From an uncultured Paracoccaceae bacterium (GTDB lineage Bacteria; Pseudomonadota; Alphaproteobacteria; Rhodobacterales; Rhodobacteraceae): a stretch of 64,000 bases of DNA. Numbering within the stretch: position 1 is the stretch's first letter; each line of letters begins with the position of its first letter. The position numbers and the translations under genes were made by a program. The stretch spans positions 1-64,000 of the forward strand of contig CAKZRP010000077.1 in assembly GCA_937146765.1 (NCBI GenBank). The letters run 5' to 3'. Below are positions 8,082 to 17,044 of this stretch, piece after piece. The notes beneath the pieces are model-generated. The model saw only the letters and a program-made list of their open reading frames with translations, searched no databases and was not told where the DNA came from.

Positions 8082-9047
8082 ATGCAGAGAATCGATATCT
8101 CCCAAATCAGCGGGAGAGTCCTGCGGGTTTTTCTCACGGTCTACGATGAAAAATCGGTGAGCCGCGCTGCCGAGGTTCTCAACAGCAGCCAGTCGACCGT
8201 CAGCCACAATATCGAGAAACTGCGCGGCCTCCTTGGCGACACGCTCTTCGTGCAGTCCGGGCGCGGCATCGTGCCCAGTGCCCGCGCCGATGCCATCGCC
8301 CCAAAGGTGCGACGGATCCTGATCGACCTCGAGGGCCTCGCCGACCAGGGGGTCTATGATCCGGTCACCGACCCCGACCCCTTTGTCATCGCCCTGAGTT
8401 CAAGCATTCTGGACTGTGAGCTGGAGGTGATCTCCACCGCCCTGCGCGCCAGCCTGCCGGGCAAGCATCTGGTGTTCCGCGATCTCGGCACCCAGGGCGA
8501 CGTCGAGACCCTGCTCGATCAGCGCCAGGTCGATGTGGTGCTGACCCTCCGGCCGCGCTCCTATCCCAATACCCTCAGCCATCAACCGCTGTTTCATGAC
8601 GAGATCCGGGTGTTCTACGACCCCGAGGCGCGCGGGCCGGTGACCAGCGTTGCCGATTTCTGCGCCGCCCCCCATGCCACCCTGGCCATCGGTCAGGGGC
8701 ACAAAAGCCTGTTGCAGACCGAGCTTGACGCGCTGGCAATCCACCGGCGGGTGGTGCTGGGCGCGCCCAACCTCTGGATGCTGGTGCGGCTGATGCAGGG
8801 CACCGACCTGCTCGCCAGCCTGCCCACCCGGGCGGCGCGCTCCACCGAAGGGCTGCTGGCCTCTTGCCCCTTTCCCGTCAGCCTGCCGCCGCTGCACTTT
8901 GATCTGGTCTGGCACCGGCGCTATGCCAATTCGGCCCGGCTGGAATGGCTGCTGATGCTGATCGAAACCGCTCTGAGCCAGAGCAGGTTCCCCTCATATG
9001 GGGCCATTGGCGGATCCTGGGAACAGGCCTCCGTCTTCAACGGCTGA
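8082..9047 (+). CDS. LysR-type transcriptional regulator
   Basis: A 321-residue LysR family regulator. The N-terminal winged helix-turn-helix covers about residues 10-70 (VFLTVYDEKSVSRAAEVLN, then SQSTVSHNIEKLRGLLGDTLF), and the rest is a periplasmic-binding-type effector domain with the usual strand DVVLTLRPR and a hinge. The ligand cannot be told from sequence. The start is taken at the ATG at 8082 (MQRIDISQISG); a frame from 8052 would add ten residues. The upstream region is AT-rich and contains GTTAACC and TTGTTAATAG elements that may be operator or promoter parts. It converges on the ClC gene. Confidence 0.88.
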   Translation: MQRIDISQISGRVLRVFLTVYDEKSVSRAAEVLNSSQSTVSHNIEKLRGLLGDTLFVQSGRGIVPSARADAIAPKVRRILIDLEGLADQGVYDPVTDPDPFVIALSSSILDCELEVISTALRASLPGKHLVFRDLGTQGDVETLLDQRQVDVVLTLRPRSYPNTLSHQPLFHDEIRVFYDPEARGPVTSVADFCAAPHATLAIGQGHKSLLQTELDALAIHRRVVLGAPNLWMLVRLMQGTDLLASLPTRAARSTEGLLASCPFPVSLPPLHFDLVWHRRYANSARLEWLLMLIETALSQSRFPSYGAIGGSWEQASVFNG

Positions 9048-9092
9048 ACGCCCCCGTCTGCAGCGCCCCCCGCCCTTGACGGCGCGGCATTC

Positions 9093-10787
9093 CTAGCGGT
9101 GCTCTTCTGCCGAAACAGCCACCAGCGCGCGGTTATAGGCCTTGAGCGCATCAAGGTGATAGATCACCCCAACCGGCAGCAGACCCGCCTCGCCGGTTGC
9201 GTCCTGGCAGTCTTCCTCATGCACCACCGGGATGAACTCCACCTCGGCGCGATCAAAGATCGGCAACGCCGCTTCCAGTGTCGCCTCCGGGCTGATGGCG
9301 ATGCCCTCCGCCATCAGCGCCGCCACCGCCTCCGGATCGACGGCAGAGAGCGGACGCATCACCTTGCCCACCTGCAGGGTGGCCAGCAGATAGGCCTGCG
9401 GCCCGGCCGCGCAGCGCAGGTTGCGTTTTTCCAGCTGGGTGAGGAAGAAACTGCGATCCACCAGCCGCGAGGCCAGGGCGGTGGACATCGAGACCGAGAC
9501 CATCACCGCAAGGCCGATCTGCCAGTCGCCGGTGAGTTCAAAGACGATCAGCGTGGTGGAGATCGGCGCCCCCAGCACCGCCGCCGCCACCGCCCCCATG
9601 CCGGCAAAGGCATAGAGCGTATGGGTGCCCGACACATCCGGCAGGGTCGCTGTGGCGATCAGGCCAAAGGCCAGACCGGTCAACGCCCCGACCATCAGCG
9701 AGGGCGAGAAGACCCCGCCGCCCATGCGCCCGCCCATGGTGATGGAGACCGCAGCCACCTTGACGATGGTGAAGAGGATCGCCTGGCTCAGCAGCAGATG
9801 CCCCGAGAGCGCCAGCACCGTGGTTTCGTAGCCGACGCCAATGATATGGGGAAACCAGATCGCGATGAGGCCGAGCAGAAACCCCGCCCCCGCCGGGCGC
9901 AGCCAACGCGGCAGACGCAGAAAGCCCTGGATCGTGGTGCCGATCCGATCGGCGAGGAAGATCGAGTGCATCAGCACCACCGCCACCACGCCACAGATCA
10001 GCCCCAGCATCAGGAAGGCCGGCAATTCCACGTAGAACTTCAGCGCCCCCGGCGTCGCCAGCACGAATTCGGTAACATCGCCGTATTCCAGCCGGTTGAT
10101 CACCGTGCCCGCGACCGAGGCCACCACGATGGGGGCAAAGGCATTGACCGAGAAATGCCGCAGCACCACTTCCATCGCAAAGAGCGCGCCCGCGATGGGG
10201 GCGTTGAAACTGGCCGAGACCGCCGCCGCCACCGCGCAGCCCAGAAGATCGCGCCCGGTGATCCCATCGGCGCGGATGCGGTTGCTGACCCAGGTGGAGA
10301 CCATGCCGGCCATATGCACCACCGGCCCTTCCCGCCCCGAGGAGCCGCCGGTGGAGAGCGTCACAAAGGAGGCAAAGGCCGAGGCCAGCCCCTCGCGGAT
10401 CTCGACGCGCCCGTCGCGCAGTGCCGCCCCCTCGATCACATCCGCCACCGAGCGCACCCGTCCGTCCGGCGTGAACCGGTGCAGCACGACGCCGACCACC
10501 AGACCGCCCGCGACCGGCACCGCAACCAGCAGGTACCAGGGCAGGGTCGCGGCGAAGGAATGCAGGAAATCCACGTCCTCGGCGCCATAGACCGCGCCCT
10601 GCAACGCGGTGATCCCCTTGCGGAACAGAAGCGCGGCAAAGCCCGCCCCCACCCCGATGATCAGCGCGATCAGCCAGAACTGGAACTGGCTCGGCCCGCG
10701 ATGGATCAGCACCCGCCAGCCGTCCTTGAGCTTTGCCCGGGTCTGGGCAAGGCCGGAGGCGAGGGCGGAACGCTGCGGATGCGCCAT
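9093..10787 (-). CDS. ClC family chloride channel/transporter with C-terminal regulatory domain
   Basis: A 564-residue inner-membrane ClC protein with about 450 residues of membrane domain and a cytoplasmic CBS-like tail. Selectivity motifs are GSSGREGP (148-155, carrying the gating glutamate) and GGVFSP (357-362), plus FNAPIAG (194-200). The position aligned with the internal proton gate Glu203 of the E. coli antiporter is valine here (sequence AMEVV), as in channel-type ClCs, so anion channel function is as likely as H+/Cl- exchange. The start is the ATG at 10787 with GGGAG nine bases upstream; the frame extends to 10838 without support. It is the last gene before the dcw block and converges on the LysR gene. 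Confidence 0.9.
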   Translation of the reverse strand: MAHPQRSALASGLAQTRAKLKDGWRVLIHRGPSQFQFWLIALIIGVGAGFAALLFRKGITALQGAVYGAEDVDFLHSFAATLPWYLLVAVPVAGGLVVGVVLHRFTPDGRVRSVADVIEGAALRDGRVEIREGLASAFASFVTLSTGGSSGREGPVVHMAGMVSTWVSNRIRADGITGRDLLGCAVAAAVSASFNAPIAGALFAMEVVLRHFSVNAFAPIVVASVAGTVINRLEYGDVTEFVLATPGALKFYVELPAFLMLGLICGVVAVVLMHSIFLADRIGTTIQGFLRLPRWLRPAGAGFLLGLIAIWFPHIIGVGYETTVLALSGHLLLSQAILFTIVKVAAVSITMGGRMGGGVFSPSLMVGALTGLAFGLIATATLPDVSGTHTLYAFAGMGAVAAAVLGAPISTTLIVFELTGDWQIGLAVMVSVSMSTALASRLVDRSFFLTQLEKRNLRCAAGPQAYLLATLQVGKVMRPLSAVDPEAVAALMAEGIAISPEATLEAALPIFDRAEVEFIPVVHEEDCQDATGEAGLLPVGVIYHLDALKAYNRALVAVSAEEHR

Positions 10788-10875
10788 GCTGGGATCTCCC
10801 TTTAGTCCCTTGATAAAACAGTCTCTCGAGCTGCCCAAGAGGCTAATGGATCAGGTCTTTCCGACCGGTAAACCG

Positions 10876-12528
10876 TTATTCTACCAAAAGCAGCGCCCGG
10901 GCGGCGGCACGGGCCTCCGGGGTGATCCGGTCGCCGCTGACCATGCGGGCGATCTCGTCGATGCGTTCCTCGTCGCCAAGGGGCACCACCTGCGAGACCG
11001 TCAGCCCCTCGGTAACGGATTTCTGCACCCGCCAGTGATGCGCCCCCTGCGCGGCCACCTGCGGCGAATGGGTCACCACCAGCACCTGAGAGCCCTCGGC
11101 CAGCGCCTTCAGCCGTCGCCCCACCGCATCGGCGGTCGCACCGCCGACGCCTCGGTCGATCTCGTCAAAGATCAGCGTCTTGTCATCTTCCTCGCCGCGC
11201 AGGCAGACCTTGAGTGCCAGCAGGAACCGCGACAGCTCGCCCCCGGACGCGATCTTGTTCAAAGGGCCGGCAGGCGCACCCGGGTTGGTGGCGACGGTAA
11301 AGGCCACCGCATCGACACCCTCCGGTCCCGCCTCGCCCTGGGTGATCTCGGTATGGAACACCGCCCGCTCCATCTTGAGCGGCGCCAGCTCGGCCATCAC
11401 CGCGGCATCGAGGGTCGCGGCACTGTCACGGCGCTTGGCCGACAGACGGTCCGCAGCCGCCGCATAAGCGGCCTCGGCGGCCCGCAAGGCCTTTTCCTGA
11501 TCGGCAAGGCTCTGGTCGCCCGCATCCAGTGCCTGCAGCTTCTGGCGCAGCACATCGGCATGGGCGGCCAGATCGTCGGGCTGGACATTGTGCTTGCGCG
11601 CAAGGCCGCGAATGGCGAACAGACGTTCCTCGCAATCCTCCAGATCGCCGGGGTTGAAATCCAGCCCCTCAAGGAACCGCTCCACCCCGCTCTGGGCATC
11701 GCCAAGCTCGATCATCGCCCGGCTCAGGGCCGCCAGCGGCTCCTCCAGCGCTTCGCCCGCATCCCCGGCGACCGCTTCCAGCCAGCGCTGCGCCTCGCCC
11801 ATGGTGCTCTCGGCCCCTTCGGTCAGCAGGCTGTGGGCGCGGGCGATATCGCCCCGGATCCGCTCGGCGGATTGCATCTGGCGACGGCGGGCATCCAGCG
11901 TCTCATCCTCGCCCGGCTCGGGGTCGAGCTTGTCGAGCTCGGCCACCGCATGGCGCAGGAATTCCTCTTCCGCCCGGACAGCCTCCAGCGCGGCGCGGGT
12001 CTCCGCCACCGTCTTGCGCGCCTTGGCGGCCGCGCTCCAGGCACTGCGCACCTCGGCCAGCAGCGCCTCTGCCCCGGCAAACTCGTCCAGCATGGCGCGA
12101 TGGCCGCGCGGGTTCAGCAAGCCCCGATCGTCATGCTGGCCGTGCAGTTCCAACAGGGTCTCCGACAGCGCCCGCAGCACCTCGCCCGAGCAGCGCCGGT
12201 CGTTGACCCAGGCGGTCTTGCGCCCCTCGGCGGTATTGACCCGGCGCAGGATCAGGCTGTCGCCCACCGGCAGACCGGCCTCCTCCAGCACCGCCCGCGC
12301 CGCGTGACCGGCGGGCAGATCGAACTCCGCCACCACCTCGCCCTGTGCCGCACCCTGGCGCACCAATTCGGCACGGCCGCGCCAGCCCAGGACAAAGCCC
12401 AGCGAATCCAGCAGGATGGACTTGCCCGCCCCGGTTTCCCCGGTGAGCACGTTGAGACCGGGCTGGAAGGTCAATTCCAGGTGGTCGATGATCAGAAGGT
12501 CGCGAATATCAAGCGCGCGCAGCATCAA
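10876..12528 (-). CDS. recN: DNA repair protein RecN
   Basis: A 550-residue SMC-like ATPase acting in double-strand break repair. Walker A GETGAGKS (residues 30-37), a central coiled coil rich in Arg/Glu/Ala, then the ABC signature SGGELSRF and Walker B TLIFDEIDRGVGG near residue 460, and a VVTHSPQVAA switch. Length is normal. The start is ATG at 12528 or the next ATG three bases on. It lies 31 bases after bamD and is probably the last gene of the bamD-recN unit. No LexA-type operator was recognised. Confidence 0.95.
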   Translation of the reverse strand: MMLRALDIRDLLIIDHLELTFQPGLNVLTGETGAGKSILLDSLGFVLGWRGRAELVRQGAAQGEVVAEFDLPAGHAARAVLEEAGLPVGDSLILRRVNTAEGRKTAWVNDRRCSGEVLRALSETLLELHGQHDDRGLLNPRGHRAMLDEFAGAEALLAEVRSAWSAAAKARKTVAETRAALEAVRAEEEFLRHAVAELDKLDPEPGEDETLDARRRQMQSAERIRGDIARAHSLLTEGAESTMGEAQRWLEAVAGDAGEALEEPLAALSRAMIELGDAQSGVERFLEGLDFNPGDLEDCEERLFAIRGLARKHNVQPDDLAAHADVLRQKLQALDAGDQSLADQEKALRAAEAAYAAAADRLSAKRRDSAATLDAAVMAELAPLKMERAVFHTEITQGEAGPEGVDAVAFTVATNPGAPAGPLNKIASGGELSRFLLALKVCLRGEEDDKTLIFDEIDRGVGGATADAVGRRLKALAEGSQVLVVTHSPQVAAQGAHHWRVQKSVTEGLTVSQVVPLGDEERIDEIARMVSGDRITPEARAAARALLLVE

Positions 12529-12559
12529 GATGCCCCGTATCTGCCGTCAGAGGAAACCG

Positions 12560-13411
12560 TCAGAGCCATTCGCCCTTGACCGACTGTCGATAGATCTGCG
12601 CCAGCCAGTTGTTGCCCCGGTCGCGCATCCTCAGCCCCTGCGAGGTCAGCAGCTTGTAGCTGTCCTCATACCATTCGGTAGACTTGAAGTTGTGCCCCAG
12701 GATCGCCCCGGCGGATTGCGCCTCGTCGGTCAGGCCCAGGGACAGGTAGGCCTCCACCAGGCGGTGCAGGGCCTCGGCGGTATGCGACGTGGTCTGGAAG
12801 TCCTCCACCACCACCCGGAACCGGTTGATGGCCGCGGTGAAATGCTTGCCCTTCAGGTAATAGCGGCCGATCTCCATCTCCTTGCTGGCGAGGTGATCGA
12901 AGGCAAGGTCGAACTTCAGGATCGCGGAGGAGGCATATTCGCTGTCGGGATAGACCTCGATCACCGTGCGCAGCGCCTGCAGGGCCTGGAAGGTCAGCCC
13001 CTGGTCGCGGCCCACCTCGTCGATCTGGTCATAATAGCTCAGCGCCAGCAGGTACTGGGCATAGGCGGCGTCCTCGTCGGTCGGATAGAAATCGATGTAC
13101 CGCTGCGCAGCCGAGCGGCTGTTCTCGTAGTCCTTGGCCTGATGATAGGTGAAGGCCTGCATGATCAGCGCCTGCTTGGCCCAATCCGAATAGGGGTAGA
13201 GCCGCTCCACCTCGGAGAAGAAATAGGCCGCGTCATCGCCGCGATTGCGCGCCAGCTCGAACTCGCCGCGCTCGTAGATCTGCGCCGGGGTGAAGACTTC
13301 AAGATCCTGCGCCGCGCGTTTTGCATCACCATCGGTGCCGCCACATGCGGCAAGCGCTGCCATCAGCACAACCGTCCCGATGCCCTTGGCTGCTGTCCTG
13401 ATGCCGATCAT
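12560..13411 (-). CDS. bamD: Outer-membrane assembly lipoprotein BamD
   Basis: A 283-residue lipoprotein of the BAM complex that folds beta-barrel proteins into the outer membrane. The signal peptide ends in ALAAC with the lipidated cysteine at residue 23. The mature part is a series of TPR-like helices (ARNRGDDAAYFFSEVERLYP; AKDYENSRSAAQRYIDFYP; then further repeats), as in BamD/ComL. It lies between recN and lpxC at the end of the dcw region, the usual place in Rhodobacterales. No partner bam genes are in the window. Confidence 0.95.
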   Translation of the reverse strand: MIGIRTAAKGIGTVVLMAALAACGGTDGDAKRAAQDLEVFTPAQIYERGEFELARNRGDDAAYFFSEVERLYPYSDWAKQALIMQAFTYHQAKDYENSRSAAQRYIDFYPTDEDAAYAQYLLALSYYDQIDEVGRDQGLTFQALQALRTVIEVYPDSEYASSAILKFDLAFDHLASKEMEIGRYYLKGKHFTAAINRFRVVVEDFQTTSHTAEALHRLVEAYLSLGLTDEAQSAGAILGHNFKSTEWYEDSYKLLTSQGLRMRDRGNNWLAQIYRQSVKGEWL

Positions 13412-13765
13412 TCCTGCCTCACTTCACCGTCTCAGCGACCGTCTGACTGGCCGTTTCTTTTCGCCACGCTCATGCGCAGATCGGACCCGATGCGCAGTGC
13501 TTGGGGTCCGGCGTCGCCACGGTCTAGCACATTCATATGATGTGCAAAACGCCTTTCGCGCCGCTGCTGACCAATTGGCAGAGAAAGCCGCCGGGGGTCA
13601 AGGCCACTTGCAAGCCTGCCCGCGCCACGCGGGGGGAATTCGCTGGCAGAAGGCCCCCTTGCACGAACCGACTCCGGCCGACTGCGGCCGGTTGCGGGCG
13701 ACACAACCAAAAACGGCCGCCGAAACCGACGACCGTTCGCTGTTCCTGCGCACCCGAAGCGCGGG
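13412..13765. other. Intergenic region between lpxC and bamD
   Basis: 354 bases without a credible gene. It holds the lpxC terminator (13709-13736) and must hold the bamD-recN promoter towards 13450; no clear -35/-10 pair was recognised by eye. Reading frames here have non-coding composition. Confidence 0.6.
13708..13737 (-). terminator. Terminator of lpxC
   Basis: On the - strand a near-perfect 10-bp stem with two G-U pairs (complement of 13713-13736) around a short GTTT loop, followed by five T (the A-run at 13709-13713). Lies 30 bases after the lpxC stop. Confidence 0.8.
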
Positions 13766-14713
13766 TCACGCCACCCGGCGCACCTGGGCGGGAATCTCGG
13801 ACCAGACCAGCCCCTGACCCGGCAGGCGGGCGGTCATGATCGGATCGCAGGTCACTTCCCGCACCAGCCCCGGCTCGGCAAACAGTGCCCGCAGCAGGGT
13901 GTTGGTCAGCGAGTGACCGGCCTTTTCGCCCACGTAGTGACCAAAGATCGGCAGACCGGCCAGCGCCAGGTCCCCCAGCGCGTCCAGCATCTTGTGGCGC
14001 ACCGGCTCATCCGCATGGCGCAGGCCCGCGCCGGCATGGACCACTGCACCGTCAAAGACCACCGCGTTTTCGCCCGGAATGCCGCCCAGGGCGAGCCCGT
14101 TGGCCTGCATCGCCTCCACATCGGCGCGGCGGCAGAAGGTGCGGCTGTCACAAAGCTCGCGGGCAAAGGCGCCGTTGCGCAGGTCGAGTTCGCGGCTCTG
14201 GGCACCGATGCCCTCTTCGGCGAAATCGATGTCAAAGGTGATCTTCAACCGGTCGCAGGGCAGCAGGGTCGCACGCGCCTCACGGGTCTCGACCCTCACC
14301 GGCTTCAGCACTTGCCAGGCCCGGACCGGCGCACCGAGGCGCTGGACGCCGGTGGCCATGATCTCGCGCACGAATTGCGCCGAAGAACCGTCCATGATCG
14401 GCACTTCCGGCCCGTCGATCTCCACCCGTGCGTTATGCACACCGCAACCGGCAAAGGCGGCCATGATATGTTCGACAGTGGAGACGGAAACACCGGATGC
14501 ATTGACCAGCTTGGTGCAGAGGGCGGTGCGTTCCACCATGTCCCAGCGCGCCGGGATCACCGTGTCGCCGAGGGCAATGTCGGACCGACGGAAGGTGATG
14601 CCGTGCTGCGCCGGAGCCGGGAACACGATCATTCGTGCCGGTTTACCGGAATGCAGACCGATCCCTTCGAAGGTGACAGGTGCTTTGAGCGTATTTTGCA
14701 CGAAGTGCCTCAT
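13766..14713 (-). CDS. lpxC: UDP-3-O-acyl-N-acetylglucosamine deacetylase LpxC
   Basis: A 315-residue zinc deacetylase catalysing the first committed step of lipid A synthesis. The zinc ligands are present: His82 in VEHIMAAF, His240 and Asp244 in RHKMLDALGD, and the active-site His267 in AGHSLTN. The start is the ATG at 14713 (MRHFVQNTLKAPVTF), matching the usual N-terminus; a frame from 14752 adds 13 unsupported residues. It follows ftsZ but is separated from it by a strong terminator, so it probably has its own promoter in 14714-14858. Own terminator downstream. Confidence 0.95.
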   Translation of the reverse strand: MRHFVQNTLKAPVTFEGIGLHSGKPARMIVFPAPAQHGITFRRSDIALGDTVIPARWDMVERTALCTKLVNASGVSVSTVEHIMAAFAGCGVHNARVEIDGPEVPIMDGSSAQFVREIMATGVQRLGAPVRAWQVLKPVRVETREARATLLPCDRLKITFDIDFAEEGIGAQSRELDLRNGAFARELCDSRTFCRRADVEAMQANGLALGGIPGENAVVFDGAVVHAGAGLRHADEPVRHKMLDALGDLALAGLPIFGHYVGEKAGHSLTNTLLRALFAEPGLVREVTCDPIMTARLPGQGLVWSEIPAQVRRVA

Positions 14714-14858
14714 GTGTTGTTTGCGGTCACAGGGGCCGCCTTGGCGATACACCTAAGCGCTAGCGGTGCTACTCTCAATTCAATCTTTGTAACCGAATGT
14801 AACACTGAAAAAACAAACCGGCAGAAGCTCGCGCACTTTTGGATATCCCCCTGAAATC

Positions 14859-14891
14859 AAAAAGAAAAGGGCCGCCACTTGGCGACCCTTT
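14859..14891 (-). terminator. Terminator of ftsZ
   Basis: On the - strand an 11-bp stem with one G-U pair, AAAGGGTCGCC, loop AAGT, GGCGGCCCTTT, followed by TCTTTTT. It begins 19 bases after the ftsZ stop and marks the end of the division-gene transcript. Confidence 0.93.
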
Positions 14892-14910
14892 CCGGTGATA
14901 TCGTGAGCGT

Positions 14911-16617
14911 TTAGTTGGCCTGGCGACGCAGGAATGCGGGGATCTCGATACGTTCCTGATCCTCGTCATAGGGCTGCTCGGCCGGTTTGGCCTGGGCGGT
15001 CTGCACGTTGGGTTGCACCCGGGGTGTGCCCTGCGGGCGGTTCTGGGCGGTCTCGTGCGGATGGCCGGTCATGCGGTTGATCAGCGAGTTGAGGCCGAAA
15101 CGGCGCTGCTCCTGCGCTTCCGGGCTGCGACGCTGCTGCGGGCTCTGCGCTGCGGGCTGTGCCGCCTGCGGAGCCTTCTGCTGGCTGGCCTGATGACGCT
15201 GGGCCGCCTCGCGCAGGCGCACGATGGCGTCCTGGGACGGGGTGCCAGGTGCAGCGGCGCGCGGTGCCACAAAGGCCTCCGCCTGGCTCACCGCCGGTTG
15301 CACCGGCGCACGGGCCGCGGGCTGGTAGGCCGGCGGCGGCAGGCCGTCGTTGCCAGAGGTGCTGTCGGTCACATCCTCAAAGAGCTCTTCATCATGACCG
15401 CGGCCATGGCCCTGGTCGTTGAACTCCGAAAACAGCGAGGGCTCCTGAGCGACCGCCTGCTGCGCAACCGGTTGCTGCACCGGTTGCGGGATCGGCTGCT
15501 GTGCGGGCTGCTGGTGGGGGGCAGCCTGCGCGGTCGCGGCGATCGGCTGCTTCAGCTCCAGCGGCGGGCGGCGGTTTTCCTCGACGCTGACGGTCTTGGT
15601 CAGCGGGGCGGACATCGGGCGACGCGGCACCGGAACGTCATGCACCAGATCCGAGGCGTCGATGCCGGTGGCGACGACGGAGACGCGGATCTTGCCTTCC
15701 ATCTCGGTGTCGAGGGTGGAGCCCACGATGATGTTGGCATCCGGGTCCACTTCCTCGCGGATGCGGTTCGCGGCCTCGTCCAGTTCGAACAGGGTCAGGT
15801 CATGCGCGCCGGTGATGTTGATGAGAACACCCTTGGCGCCGCGCAGGCTGATCTCGTCCAGGAGCGGGTTGGCAATCGCCTTCTCCGCCGCCTGGATGGC
15901 GCGATCCTCGCCCTCGGCCTCGCCGGTGCCCATCATCGCCTTGCCCATCTCGTCCATCACCGCACGCACGTCGGCAAAGTCGAGGTTGATGAGACCCGGA
16001 CGGACCATCAGGTCAGTCACACCCTTTACCCCTTGGTAAAGCACGTCGTCGGCCATGGAGAAGGCCTCGGTGAAGGTGGTCTTTTCATTGGCGAGCCGGA
16101 ACAGGTTCTGGTTCGGAATGATGATCAGCGTGTCGACGACCTTCTGCAGGGCTTCGACACCCTCCTCGGCCTGCCGCATCCGCTTCAGTCCCTCGAACTG
16201 GAAGGGTTTGGTCACCACGCCCACGGTCAGCACGCCCAGCTCCCGCGCGGCCTGCGCGATGATCGGCGCCGCGCCGGTGCCGGTGCCGCCGCCCATGCCG
16301 GCGGTGATGAAGCACATATGCGCCCCCGCCAGATGATCCACGATCTGCTCGATGCTCTCTTCCGCCGCCGCCGAGCCCACCGAGGGGCGCGCACCGGCAC
16401 CGAGGCCTTCGGTCACCTTGACGCCGAGCTGCACACGGTTCTTGGCCGCGTTCTGTTGCAGCGCCTGCGCATCGGTATTGGCCACGACAAAGTCGACGCC
16501 GTCGAGCTGCTTGGCAATCATGTTGTTGACGGCATTGCCGCCAGCCCCGCCGACACCAAAGACAGTGATCTTGGGCTTCAGCTCTTCTTGTCCGGGCATC
16601 GAAAGGTTCAGGGTCAT
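14911..16617 (-). CDS. ftsZ: Cell division protein FtsZ
   Basis: A 568-residue tubulin-like GTPase that forms the Z-ring. The GTP-binding signature GGGTGTG is at residues 109-115, within a normal core of about 315 residues. A disordered Gln/Pro/Ala-rich linker of roughly 230 residues follows, then the conserved C-terminal peptide RIEIPAFLRRQ, which binds FtsA and other membrane tethers. Long linkers are common in alphaproteobacteria, and this is at the long end. The start is the ATG at 16617 with GGAAAGAGA upstream; 21 extra in-frame residues upstream have no support. The 427-base gap to ftsA carries a DnaA-box cluster, so ftsZ probably has its own promoter. Confidence 0.97.
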   Translation of the reverse strand: MTLNLSMPGQEELKPKITVFGVGGAGGNAVNNMIAKQLDGVDFVVANTDAQALQQNAAKNRVQLGVKVTEGLGAGARPSVGSAAAEESIEQIVDHLAGAHMCFITAGMGGGTGTGAAPIIAQAARELGVLTVGVVTKPFQFEGLKRMRQAEEGVEALQKVVDTLIIIPNQNLFRLANEKTTFTEAFSMADDVLYQGVKGVTDLMVRPGLINLDFADVRAVMDEMGKAMMGTGEAEGEDRAIQAAEKAIANPLLDEISLRGAKGVLINITGAHDLTLFELDEAANRIREEVDPDANIIVGSTLDTEMEGKIRVSVVATGIDASDLVHDVPVPRRPMSAPLTKTVSVEENRRPPLELKQPIAATAQAAPHQQPAQQPIPQPVQQPVAQQAVAQEPSLFSEFNDQGHGRGHDEELFEDVTDSTSGNDGLPPPAYQPAARAPVQPAVSQAEAFVAPRAAAPGTPSQDAIVRLREAAQRHQASQQKAPQAAQPAAQSPQQRRSPEAQEQRRFGLNSLINRMTGHPHETAQNRPQGTPRVQPNVQTAQAKPAEQPYDEDQERIEIPAFLRRQAN

Positions 16618-17044
16618 TCTCTTTCCGCCTGTAGGTTTAGCCCTCCCGCAAGGGCGTCGATTGTCATTATTCCGCCTCAATCCTACCGCGACGCGTGAGT
16701 CTCGTCATCCCCAAAAGCGCATCGCCCCACAAAATATGGGCTAAATGAGAGGAGATTTATGCCGGATATCGCCATTCAGGCGAAATGTAGCGTAGAGCAA
16801 TGGGGCGACACACAACAGAAAGCTGGGCGCACTCGCGTCCCGCGTGCACGTCCTCTGGATTTCGATCTGTGGTGGCGAACCCTGCCCGGCCTCGCACATC
16901 GCTGATTTCAGCGGCTATTACCAAAGTCCTACCGCAGCGACGGCGGAGTGTCACGGCCTATGTGGGAAACCTGTGGGAAAAATGTGGATAACGCCCCGGC
17001 TCCGTCCGCGGCCATGAGCAAAGATCTGCCGAGCGCCGCGCGCG
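16618..17044. promoter_or_regulatory. ftsA-ftsZ intergenic promoter region
   Basis: 427 bases without a credible gene in an otherwise tightly packed cluster. It contains the three 9-base DnaA-type boxes at 16961-16991, a GAGTC site (GANTC, the CcrM methylation target) near 16697, and lies directly upstream of ftsZ, so it most likely holds the main cell-cycle-regulated ftsZ promoter(s). No clear -35/-10 pair was assigned. Confidence 0.6.
16961..16991 (+). promoter_or_regulatory. Cluster of three DnaA-box-like repeats upstream of ftsZ
   Basis: TGTGGGAAA at 16961-16969 and again at 16972-16980, then TGTGGATAA at 16983-16991. The third is an exact complement of the DnaA box TTATCCACA; the other two differ at two positions. 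The period is 11 bases, one helical turn, so all would face the same side of the DNA. Confidence 0.65.

Noticed and set aside
9099..10805. Very long + strand frame opposite the ClC gene (568 codons)
   Set aside because: Composition is His/Arg/Gln-rich in the manner of antisense frames of GC-rich genes; the - strand frame has all ClC motifs.
16757..16954. 65-codon - strand frame in the ftsA-ftsZ gap
   Set aside because: Arg/Cys-rich sequence with no ribosome binding site; fits non-coding promoter DNA better.
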